A stretch of DNA of 8,158 nt from an uncultured Chloroflexota bacterium (lineage in GTDB: Bacteria > Chloroflexota > Limnocylindria > Limnocylindrales > Limnocylindraceae), in the NCBI GenBank assembly GCA_903938075.1, contig CAJABS010000050.1, forward strand, positions 1-8,158, in the 5' to 3' direction. Made by a program: the position numbers and the translations under genes. Positions 1 through 6,419 of this stretch are shown piece after piece; the first letter of the stretch is position 1, and the number at the start of each line of letters is the position of its first letter. A model generated the notes under the pieces. It did not search any database and was not told the origin of the DNA. It saw only the letters and a list, made by a program, of their open reading frames with translations.

Positions 1-747
1 AGCATCGAAGGTGGCGCGCGCGCCGGACTCGTTGCCCCCGACGAAACGACCTTCGCCTATTTGAAGGGTCGACCGCACGCGCCGCAGGGTGCCGATTGGG
101 ATGCCGCCGTCGCGCGCTGGCGAACGCTCACCAGTGATGAAGGTGCAACCTATGACAAAGAGATCGTCATTGATGCAAACACGTTGGAGCCGATGGTCAC
201 CTACGGCACGAACCCAGGGATGGGCCTGCCGATTAGCGGCACCATTCCAAATCCTGCCGACGAATCTGATCCCGCCGCCGCACGTGCCCTGACTCGCGCG
301 CTGGAGTACATGGATCTGCGCGCGGGCGACAGCATCATTGGTCGACCAGTGAACACTGTCTTTATTGGAAGCTGCACCAACGGTCGCATTAGCGACCTTC
401 GCCTCGCCGCAAACGTGCTGAAGGGTCAGACGGTTGCAAAGGGCGTCCGCGTGATGGTGGTGCCAGGGTCCGCTGATGTGAAGCGCCAGGCCGAACGCGA
501 AGGGCTCGACACCATCTTCCGCGACGCTGGTGCCGATTGGCGCGAGGCGGGCTGCTCGATGTGCATCGCCATGAATGGCGATCAGCTCGCCCCGGGCGAG
601 TACGCGATCAGCACCTCGAACCGCAACTTCGAGGGGCGCCAGGGGAAGGGGGGGCGCACCTTTTTGGCCTCGCCACTCACCGCCGCCGCCACCGCCCTCA
701 CCGGCGTCATCGCCGATCCACGCACGCTCCCAGGGATGAGCCGCTGA
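1..747 (+). CDS. leuC: 3-isopropylmalate dehydratase large subunit, C-terminal part (5' end outside window)
   Basis: This is the large subunit of isopropylmalate isomerase, which with LeuD interconverts 2- and 3-isopropylmalate through a [4Fe-4S] cluster in cytosolic leucine synthesis. The frame is open from base 1 and codes 248 residues; compared with the roughly 466 residues of E. coli LeuC, about 220 N-terminal residues are missing. The fragment opens with the family segment EGGARAGLVAPDETTFAYLKGR-like (seen at residues 3-24). The three cluster cysteines are visible: C125 in GSCTNGR, and C185 and C188 in AGCSMC. Near the end are the conserved RNFEGRQGKGGRTFLASP residues. The TTG at 61 is an internal leucine codon, not a start. 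The stop overlaps the leuD start by one base (TGATG), so the two subunits are made together. The fragment looks intact; identity is very secure. Confidence 0.97.
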   Translation, partial: SIEGGARAGLVAPDETTFAYLKGRPHAPQGADWDAAVARWRTLTSDEGATYDKEIVIDANTLEPMVTYGTNPGMGLPISGTIPNPADESDPAAARALTRALEYMDLRAGDSIIGRPVNTVFIGSCTNGRISDLRLAANVLKGQTVAKGVRVMVVPGSADVKRQAEREGLDTIFRDAGADWREAGCSMCIAMNGDQLAPGEYAISTSNRNFEGRQGKGGRTFLASPLTAAATALTGVIADPRTLPGMSR

Positions 748-1379
748 TGGCCGCCCCAAAGGTCGGCACCTTCACCACGGGGCTCGTGCCACTCCCCGCC
801 GAGAATGTCGACACCGACCAGATCGTTCCAGCGCGCTACCTGAAGGTCATCGACAAGGCGGGCCTCGCCGATGCCCTCTTCCACGATTGGCGCTTTGAGG
901 CCGACGGCAGCAAGAAGAACCCACCGTTCGTGATTGATGAGCCGCGCTACGCAGGCCACGGCATCCTGGTTGCGGGCGACAACTTCGGCACCGGCTCCAG
1001 CCGCGAGCATGCGCCATGGGCCCTCGGTGCCTTCGGTATCAAGGCGATCTTCTCAACCAGCTTCGCCGACATCTTCAAATCGAACGCACTGAAGAACGGC
1101 ATTCTGCCGATCGTCGTGCCCGCCGATTTGCACGCCACGCTGATGCAAATCGCCAAAGAGGACCTCGCTGCTACGGTCACCATTGACCTGGCTGCGGCAA
1201 CCATGACGACGCCCGACGGCGCAACGCACGCATTCCCGATTGACCGCTTCAGCCAGAAGATGCTGCTCGATGGGCTCGACGAACTCGACTACATCCGCAC
1301 GCAGAGCGACAAGATCGTGGCGCACGAGACGTCGCACCCAGGAACGATCAACACGTTGCAGCCGAACGCGTCGCGATGA
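747..1379 (+). CDS. leuD: 3-isopropylmalate dehydratase small subunit
   Basis: LeuD is the swivelling small subunit that completes the isopropylmalate isomerase active site with LeuC. The product is 210 residues, close to the roughly 200 of bacterial-type LeuD and longer than the roughly 165 of the archaeal/homoaconitase-like type. Motifs in order: VDTDQIVPARYLK (about 21-33), GDNFGTGSSREHAPWAL (about 77-93, the conserved substrate-binding loop), and KNGILPIVV (about 116-124). The ATG at 747 was chosen because it overlaps the leuC stop and begins just before the usual LeuD N-terminus; a longer reading in this frame from 537 would give an arginine/histidine-rich leader unlike any LeuD and is a shadow of leuC. 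The last dozen residues run a little past the E. coli end and are not conserved as far as I can tell. It overlaps ilvD by four bases. Confidence 0.97.
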   Translation: MAAPKVGTFTTGLVPLPAENVDTDQIVPARYLKVIDKAGLADALFHDWRFEADGSKKNPPFVIDEPRYAGHGILVAGDNFGTGSSREHAPWALGAFGIKAIFSTSFADIFKSNALKNGILPIVVPADLHATLMQIAKEDLAATVTIDLAAATMTTPDGATHAFPIDRFSQKMLLDGLDELDYIRTQSDKIVAHETSHPGTINTLQPNASR

Positions 1380-3115
1380 GCAAGAACCCGTACGACCGCG
1401 CGAGCGATCCGGCAAAGCGGCACTCCGCCGCCATGACCGACGGACCAGATCGCGCACCAGCGCGCGCAATGCTGAAGGCGGTCGGCTTCACCGACGAGGA
1501 TCTCGCCAAGCCAATCATTGGCGTTGCCACCACCTGGATCGAGACGATGCCGTGCAACCTGAATCAGCGTGAACTTGCCGAAGCGGTGAAGCGCGGCATC
1601 CGACGCGCAGGCGGCACCCCGATGGAGTTCGGCACCATCTCCGTCTCCGACGGCGTGGCGATGGGCACCGAAGGGATGAAGGCCTCGCTCATCTCGCGCG
1701 AGATCATCGCCGACTCGATCGAGCTCGTCTCCATGGGACACAGCTTTGACGGCATCGTCTGCCTCACCGGTTGCGACAAGACCAGCCCTGGCGCCGCGAT
1801 GGCGCTCGGCCGACTGAACATTCCTGGGCTCGTCCTCTATAACGGCACGATTCTTCCAGGCTCCTATAAGGGGAAGGATGTGACGGTACAGAGCGTCTTT
1901 GAGGCGGTCGGCTCGTACAACGCGGGGAAGATCACCGCCGAAGAGCTCTGGGACCTTGAGAACGCCGCCTGCCCAGGGGCGGGCGCCTGCGGCGGTCAGT
2001 TCACCGCCAACACGATGAGCATGGCGCTCGAGGTGCTCGGCCTCTCCCCCGCCGGCCTCAACGGCATCCCCGCCACCGACCCCGACAAGATCGCCGCCGC
2101 AGAGCGTTCCGGCGAGATCGCCGTGGAGCTCGTACGCAAGAACCTGAAGCCGCGCGACCTTGTCACCGGCAAGGCGCTCGAGAATGCGATTCGCGCCGTT
2201 GGTGCAACCGCTGGCTCCACGAACGCGGTGCTCCACCTGCTCGCCATCGCACGCGAGTTTGATCTGCCGCTTGAGATCGAAGCCTTTGAACGACTCGGTG
2301 AGTCGACGCCAGTGATCGGCAACCTGATCCCTGGCGGATCGTACGCCGCACTCGATCTCTATAAGGCTGGTGGGATTGCGCTGGTGTTGCGTGAACTTGC
2401 CGCTGGTGGCCTGCTGCACCTGAGCGAGCAGGGTGTCGACGGGCGAACGATGGGTGAGATCGCCTCGCAGGCGAACGAGCGCGCAGGGCAGGATGTGATT
2501 CGTCCGATCACCAACCCAATCAAGAAGACGGGCGGCCTCACCGTGCTACGCGGCAGTTTGGCGCCCGAGGGTGCGATCGTGAAGCTCGCCGGTCACGAGC
2601 GCCGACATCACAGCGGCCCAGCGCGCGTCTTTGATTCTGAAGAGGCCGCCTTCGCTGCGATCCGTGCGAACGCAATTGTGGCGGGCGACGTCGTAGTGAT
2701 TCGCTACGAAGGCCCCGTTGGTGGACCAGGAATGCGCGAGATGCTCGCCGTAACCGCAGCGCTCGTGGGCCAGGGGCTCGGCGACGAAGTTGCACTCATT
2801 ACCGATGGCCGATTCTCTGGTGCAACCCACGGTTTCATGGTCGCGCACATCTCCCCCGAAGCGGCGCTTGGTGGGCCGATCGCCCTCGTGCAGGAGGGTG
2901 ACACCGTCACGATCGATGTTGACTCGCATGAGCTACGGATTGAGGTTGCCGAGAGTGAACTCGCCACCCGTCGAGCCGCCTGGCGCGCCCCCGCACCACA
3001 TTACGCTGGCGGGGTCTGGGCGAAGTACGCTGCACTCGTGAGTAGCGCGTCAGATGGCGCCATCACTACAGGGGTGCGCCTCGCCAAGGCGCTGAAAGGG
3101 TCAACCGACCGATGA
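1376..3115 (+). CDS. ilvD: Dihydroxy-acid dehydratase
   Basis: IlvD dehydrates 2,3-dihydroxy-isovalerate and 2,3-dihydroxy-3-methylvalerate to the 2-keto acids that precede valine, isoleucine and (via 2-ketoisovalerate) leucine. The product is 579 residues, within the usual 550-620. Three cysteines sit at the Fe-S positions: C60 in MPCN, C133 in TGCDKTSPG and C205 in GACGGQFTANTM; this set is typical of the family, including its [2Fe-2S] members. D92 (ISVSDG), D134 and K135 match the Mg2+ site with its modified lysine, and S481 in DGRFSGATHG matches the catalytic serine. ALITDGRFSG and VGGPGMREM are further family signatures. The start ATG overlaps the leuD stop (ATGA) without a clear Shine-Dalgarno, pointing to translational coupling. 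No truncation or odd residue was seen. The related sugar-acid dehydratases (Edd and relatives) are less likely given the leuCD context. Confidence 0.97.
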   Translation: MSKNPYDRASDPAKRHSAAMTDGPDRAPARAMLKAVGFTDEDLAKPIIGVATTWIETMPCNLNQRELAEAVKRGIRRAGGTPMEFGTISVSDGVAMGTEGMKASLISREIIADSIELVSMGHSFDGIVCLTGCDKTSPGAAMALGRLNIPGLVLYNGTILPGSYKGKDVTVQSVFEAVGSYNAGKITAEELWDLENAACPGAGACGGQFTANTMSMALEVLGLSPAGLNGIPATDPDKIAAAERSGEIAVELVRKNLKPRDLVTGKALENAIRAVGATAGSTNAVLHLLAIAREFDLPLEIEAFERLGESTPVIGNLIPGGSYAALDLYKAGGIALVLRELAAGGLLHLSEQGVDGRTMGEIASQANERAGQDVIRPITNPIKKTGGLTVLRGSLAPEGAIVKLAGHERRHHSGPARVFDSEEAAFAAIRANAIVAGDVVVIRYEGPVGGPGMREMLAVTAALVGQGLGDEVALITDGRFSGATHGFMVAHISPEAALGGPIALVQEGDTVTIDVDSHELRIEVAESELATRRAAWRAPAPHYAGGVWAKYAALVSSASDGAITTGVRLAKALKGSTDR

Positions 3116-3345
3116 GCGCAGCCAAGCGAGTTGATCCGAAGGACCCACGCGGTGGCCTCCGTGGCCTTGACGCACCAGCCGTACCAGGGGGCGACCGCCT
3201 CACCAAGGCCCAGAAGGCAAAGGCCGACGCCGATGAGCGCTTCGGCATGCGCGGCGTCAAGATCATCGTAGGCGGACTGGTGGGCCTCACTATCGTTGCG
3301 CTGATCCTTCAGTTGATCCTCACCATCGCTGGAGCCGGTGCGTGA
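3112..3345 (+). CDS. Small single-pass membrane protein of unknown function
   Basis: I do not recognise this 77-residue product. Residues 1-49 are polar and charged, rich in Lys, Arg and Asp (for example LTKAQKAKADADERFGMRG at 30-48), and could form a short helix. Residues about 50-73 are a hydrophobic stretch (IIVGGLVGLTIVALILQLIL) with a K50 flank, followed by a tiny AGAGA tail. The positive charges lie before the segment, so by the positive-inside rule the long N-terminal part is probably cytoplasmic and the tail outside. It is supported as a real gene by four-base overlaps on both sides: ATGA with the ilvD stop and GTGA with the hydrolase start. An AAAGGG lies 11 bases before its ATG. It may anchor or regulate a partner at the membrane, but nothing in the sequence shows which. 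Confidence 0.8.
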   Translation: MSAAKRVDPKDPRGGLRGLDAPAVPGGDRLTKAQKAKADADERFGMRGVKIIVGGLVGLTIVALILQLILTIAGAGA

Positions 3346-4850
3346 GCGGATCGTCGCGATTCACCGCAACAGCTGCTGACCACTTTCCACAAGGACTCCC
3401 CTCCGCCACAGTGGACGCCGCACTCCTGAAGCGCATCGGCGCCGAAGCGGGTGATGATCTGGTGCAGCTGATTCGGGCTGAGAGCGTGAATCCGCCAGGA
3501 AACGAAACCCGCGCCGCCAAGGTGTTGATTGAACTTCTCCGACGCGAAGGCCTTGAGCCTGAGTTCTTTGAGCCGATCCCCGATCGCGGCAATGTGAGCG
3601 TGCGACTTCGCGGCAGCGCCTCCGCCGCTAATCCAAACCTTGACCCACGCGATCCGAAAGACGGCGCACTCCTCCTCTTCGCGCACCTTGATGTGGTGCC
3701 AGCCAATCAAGACGGCTGGACGGTGAACCCGTTCGAGGGCGTCGTGAAGGATGGCTACATCTGGGGTCGCGGTGCTGTCGACATGAAGGGTGCGCTTGCG
3801 GTGCAGATTGGCGTCATTCGACTTCTCTGCGAGCGCGCTCGTGCCGCAGGACTCAACCCAGCGAAAGATGTGATCCCTGGCTTGCGCCGCGACATCATCC
3901 TCACCGCCACCGCCGACGAAGAGACGGGTGGACTCAACGGCATCGCCCTCGTTCTGAAGGACCGCAAGCACTGGCTCGACGCTGCCGTTGGCCTCACCGA
4001 GGCGGGCGGCATGACGATCACCGCCGCCGGTCGACGGATCTACCCGCTACAGGTTGCCGAGAAGGGCTTCGCCCGCTTTGCCATCACCGTCAGCGGCCGC
4101 TGGGGACACGCCTCGATGCCTGACAGCGACAATGCCCTGCTGCGTGCCGCCCAGGTTGTGGAGCGCGTCTCGGTGCCTGGCCCCGTTCAGATCGTGCCCG
4201 AGAACGAGGCGCTTCTTGCAGCACTTCGTGCAGCCCTCCCAGCTGGAGCCCTCGGTCGCCTAGAGCGTCTCCTCAGCGAGCAGACCTTCGACGATGCAAA
4301 GGAGCTCAACAGCGAGGCGGCGGCAGCAGGGTGTGCCCCCGAACTGCTCCGCGCGCTGCGTGCCGTGCTGCGCGACACCTTCGCCCCAACGATCCTGACC
4401 TCGGGCATTCGTTCCAATGTGTTGCCGGGCTCTGCAACCCTCACAGTCGACAGCCGCATACTGCCAGGGACAACTCGCGAGGCCGCCGAGCGCAACATGC
4501 TCGACCGCATCGGTGCTGACCTTGCACCGTTCGTGAAGCTCGACCTCATTGAATACGGTGGCGCGGTCAGCAATCCGATGGATCACGAGATTCTCGGAAT
4601 CGCCAGCGCCGCCATTCGCACGCGCGACGGCGAGGCGATCTTGATGCCTGCGGTTGCACCGTATGCGACCGACGCAAAGATCACCGTGCCGGCCGGGATT
4701 CCAACCTACGGATTCTCACCGTATCTGCTTGATCCGAAGGAGCGCTTCATGGAGCGATTCCACGGCATCGACGAGCGCGTCTCGCAAGAGGCCCTCGCCT
4801 GGGGCGTTGAGGTGCTCTACGACGTGGCTATGGGGTACGCGGGGGAGTAA
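3342..4850 (+). CDS. M20-family metallo-hydrolase (ArgE/DapE/carboxypeptidase S-like)
   Basis: This 502-residue protein is a di-zinc amidohydrolase of the M20 family, which cleaves acyl-amino acids or dipeptides; the substrate cannot be told from sequence. Visible active-site residues: H115 and D117 in FAHLDVVP, bridging D147 in IWGRGAVDMKG, catalytic and metal E193/E194 in TADEETGG, a further acidic ligand candidate E220, and H474 in ERFHGIDERVS. H256 in GRWGHASMP marks the dimerisation lid domain, which spans roughly 235-400 and includes a helical insert at about 286-348. SNVLPGSATLTVDSRILPG (359-377) resembles the CPS/PM20D1-type subgroup. No signal peptide is seen, so it is probably cytosolic. 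The GTG start overlaps the previous stop and has GGAG seven bases upstream. Its place at the end of a branched-chain amino acid operon suggests a role with an N-acyl amino acid or peptide, which is inference. It ends overlapping the opposing regulator gene. Confidence 0.93.
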   Translation: MSGSSRFTATAADHFPQGLPSATVDAALLKRIGAEAGDDLVQLIRAESVNPPGNETRAAKVLIELLRREGLEPEFFEPIPDRGNVSVRLRGSASAANPNLDPRDPKDGALLLFAHLDVVPANQDGWTVNPFEGVVKDGYIWGRGAVDMKGALAVQIGVIRLLCERARAAGLNPAKDVIPGLRRDIILTATADEETGGLNGIALVLKDRKHWLDAAVGLTEAGGMTITAAGRRIYPLQVAEKGFARFAITVSGRWGHASMPDSDNALLRAAQVVERVSVPGPVQIVPENEALLAALRAALPAGALGRLERLLSEQTFDDAKELNSEAAAAGCAPELLRALRAVLRDTFAPTILTSGIRSNVLPGSATLTVDSRILPGTTREAAERNMLDRIGADLAPFVKLDLIEYGGAVSNPMDHEILGIASAAIRTRDGEAILMPAVAPYATDAKITVPAGIPTYGFSPYLLDPKERFMERFHGIDERVSQEALAWGVEVLYDVAMGYAGE

Positions 4851-5421
4851 CCGGCGCGCGCGTTGCCAGTGCGGCAACCGCTGCAGCAACTAGACCGCGC
4901 TCCGCCTTCGGCAGTCGTCGCACCAGATCCACAAACTGTTCCGCGCGACCGCGATCAATCGACGTCAACAGCGCTTCGCCGCTCGGTGCTAGTTGTGACC
5001 GGCGCACCCGTGCATCACTCGTTGGCGCAGCGCGCAGATAGCGACGCTCATGCAAGAAGCTCACCAAGCGACTCGTTGCTGAATGCGAGCGACCAAGGTC
5101 CCGCGCAATCTCACCAACGGAGCGCGGCTTCCCATCGGCAAGCAGATAGAGGGCGGCAACCTGCGCCAGCGAGAGTTCGCTCGGCGCCAACTGCTGCGCC
5201 GTTGAAAGGACGAGCTCACGCCAGAGGCGGCGAATGGAGACGATGCGACCACCGATCTCACCGAGGCTCTGCCGGCGTCGCGACACCTCATCGAGCGGGC
5301 TCTCCCCCATCTCGCCACGGGCAACGCGCACCGCGGCAGGGAGACGACTGCGCAGCCCTTCAGCGGCCTTGGTGATCTCGGAGATACGGCTGCGGCGAGG
5401 TGTATGCATATGCGCATACAA
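4828..5421 (-). CDS. MarR-family winged-helix transcriptional regulator
   Basis: The 197-residue reading contains a MarR DNA-binding domain: LSLAQVAALYLLADG (about 83-97) leads into the recognition region SVGEIARDLGRSHSATSRLVSFLHERRYLRA (101-131), then a wing with DARVRRSQLAPSGEALL (136-152), and a C-terminal dimerisation helix. MarR proteins bind as dimers to palindromic operators, often near their own start. The start is uncertain. TTG at 5421 has AGGGGG eight bases upstream; ATG at 5409 has it too far away; ATG at 5310 (residue 38) would begin just before the first family helix (around 52) and leave a 149-bp leader containing the inverted repeat at 5401-5420. The first 50 residues are longer than usual for MarR. 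It is divergent from fabD and is therefore a candidate regulator of the fatty-acid genes, like FabT, although the protein is not shown to be an orthologue of it. Its last 23 bases overlap the end of the hydrolase gene. Confidence 0.88.
   Translation of the reverse strand: MYAHMHTPRRSRISEITKAAEGLRSRLPAAVRVARGEMGESPLDEVSRRRQSLGEIGGRIVSIRRLWRELVLSTAQQLAPSELSLAQVAALYLLADGKPRSVGEIARDLGRSHSATSRLVSFLHERRYLRAAPTSDARVRRSQLAPSGEALLTSIDRGRAEQFVDLVRRLPKAERGLVAAAVAALATRAPVTPPRTP
5401..5420. promoter_or_regulatory. 20-bp inverted repeat, candidate operator of the MarR regulator
   Basis: Two perfect 7-bp arms, TGTATGC and GCATACA, flank a six-base centre (ATATGC). The size and symmetry suit a MarR dimer. 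It sits between the divergent regulator and fabD genes, 39 bases before the fabD ATG, and covers the first codons of the regulator if that starts at 5421. It overlaps a possible fabD -10 box, so binding would block fabD transcription and probably autoregulate the regulator. Symmetry and position are seen; binding is inferred. Confidence 0.55.
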
Positions 5422-5422
5422 T
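5417..5422 (+). promoter_or_regulatory. Possible -10 box for the fabD operon
   Basis: TACAAT differs from the TATAAT consensus by one base and is unusual in this GC-rich context. It would place transcription start near 5429, about 30 bases before the fabD ATG. No good -35 hexamer is seen 16-18 bases upstream, so it would be a weak or activator-dependent promoter. It overlaps the right arm of the inverted repeat. Confidence 0.3.
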
Positions 5423-5427
5423 AGCGC

Positions 5428-5447
5428 AGCCCCCTAGGTGGGCGGCT
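5428..5447 (+). other. Possible hairpin in the fabD leader, just before its ribosome binding site
   Basis: In the plus-strand transcript AGCC (5428-5431) pairs with GGCT (5444-5447); after one C-C mismatch two C-G pairs and a T-G pair close a four-base AGGT loop. The fabD Shine-Dalgarno AGGA (5448-5451) follows at once. The stem is short and interrupted, so a role in translation is speculative. Confidence 0.2.
5430..5435 (-). promoter_or_regulatory. Ribosome binding site candidate for the regulator TTG start
   Basis: Read on the minus strand this is AGGGGG, ending eight bases before the TTG at 5421. It can pair with the 16S anti-Shine-Dalgarno CCUCC with one G-U pair. It is the main support for the long reading of the MarR gene, against ATG at 5409 or 5310. 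Confidence 0.35.
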
Positions 5448-5459
5448 AGGATTCGCCGC

Positions 5460-6401
5460 ATGTCTCCGATCACCTCGTGGATCTTCCCTGGACAGGGCTC
5501 GCAGAGCGTCGGCATGGGTGCCGCCGCCCTCGCAGCCTCCCCTGCCGCACGCGCCGTGCTGGCAGAGGCCGAAGCCGCACTGGGCGAGCCGCTCGGCCAA
5601 CTGATGGCGACCGGCCCAGCCGAAGCCCTCGAGCGCACCGAGGTCGCGCAGCCCGCCATCCTCACCATCTCCATCGCCATGCTCGCCGCCGCGCGAGAAC
5701 GCGCCGCCGCTGCCGGCACACCTCTTGACGAGCCGATCCTGATCGCCGGGCACTCGGCTGGCCAGTACGCCGCCGCGGTTGCTGCGGGCGCACTCACTGT
5801 TGCCGATGGCGTACGGCTCGCGCGCCGACGCGGCGAGCTGATGCAGGCCTCGGGCGGTGGACGACCTGGCGCCATGGCCGCCATCCTCGGGCTCCCTGAG
5901 AGCGCCGAGGCTGACGTGATTGCCGCCGGCGCGAAGCTCGGCATCCTGGTCTTCGCCAATCGCAACTCGCCGGGGCAGATCGTGCTCTCGGGTGAAGTCG
6001 CAGCCATCGAAGCGGCTGTTGCTGCCGCAAGTGCCGCGGGCGCAAAGCGCGCCGTGCGACTGCAGGTCAGCATCGCCAGCCACTCGCCACTGATGGAAGA
6101 GGCCGCCGCCGGCATGCGCGAGGCACTCGCCGCCGTCACCATCGCCGATCCGAAGACACCAATGCTCGCCAACGCCACCGCCGCTCGTATCACCACCGCC
6201 GCCCAACTGCGCGACGAACTCTCGAACCACCTCACCGGTGGCGTCGACTGGATCGCCGCGGTCAACGCCATGGCAGCCGCGGGCACGCAACGCTACATCG
6301 AGGTTGGCTCGGGCCGTGTGCTCGCCGGACTTGTGAAGCGCATCCCGTCGGCCGACGGCGCCGAGATCCTCTCCATCGATGAGATCAACGCAGCGGAATA
6401 A
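5460..6401 (+). CDS. fabD: Malonyl-CoA:acyl carrier protein transacylase
   Basis: FabD moves malonyl from CoA to acyl carrier protein, supplying the extender unit for fatty-acid elongation in the cytosol. The product is 313 residues, the normal length. Residues seen: oxyanion-hole motif FPGQGSQ (9-15); nucleophile S99 in GHSAGQ, where most FabD have GHSLGE; R124 in RRRGELMQ, matching the malonyl-carboxylate arginine; ANRNSPGQIVLSG (166-178); and catalytic H208 in IASHSPLM. The ATG at 5460 was chosen because it lies eight residues before FPGQGSQ and has AGGA eight bases upstream; an in-frame GTG at 5400 would add 20 residues translated through the inverted repeat and is unlikely. It is the first gene of a plus-strand operon, 18 bases before the next gene, and divergent from the MarR gene that may control it. 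Identity is secure. Confidence 0.96.
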   Translation: MSPITSWIFPGQGSQSVGMGAAALAASPAARAVLAEAEAALGEPLGQLMATGPAEALERTEVAQPAILTISIAMLAAARERAAAAGTPLDEPILIAGHSAGQYAAAVAAGALTVADGVRLARRRGELMQASGGGRPGAMAAILGLPESAEADVIAAGAKLGILVFANRNSPGQIVLSGEVAAIEAAVAAASAAGAKRAVRLQVSIASHSPLMEEAAAGMREALAAVTIADPKTPMLANATAARITTAAQLRDELSNHLTGGVDWIAAVNAMAAAGTQRYIEVGSGRVLAGLVKRIPSADGAEILSIDEINAAE

Positions 6402-6419
6402 GTAGAAAGGAGCAGCACC

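Noticed and set aside
537..746. N-terminal extension of LeuD upstream of 747
   Set aside because: The added 70 residues are Arg/His-rich, unlike LeuD, and overlap leuC in another frame; ATG 747 gives the family length.
1289..2419. Long minus-strand open frame opposite ilvD (376 codons)
   Set aside because: No recognisable domain, and the plus strand here is unambiguous IlvD with all catalytic residues.
4862..4878. Perfect 6-bp hairpin GTTGCC-AGTGC-GGCAAC just after the hydrolase stop, as an intrinsic terminator
   Set aside because: No T run follows on either strand, and it lies inside the coding end of the MarR gene, where its alanine-rich codons explain it.
5400..5459. GTG start at 5400 for FabD
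   Set aside because: It would put the inverted repeat and likely promoter inside the coding region and add 20 residues absent from the family; ATG 5460 has a good ribosome binding site.
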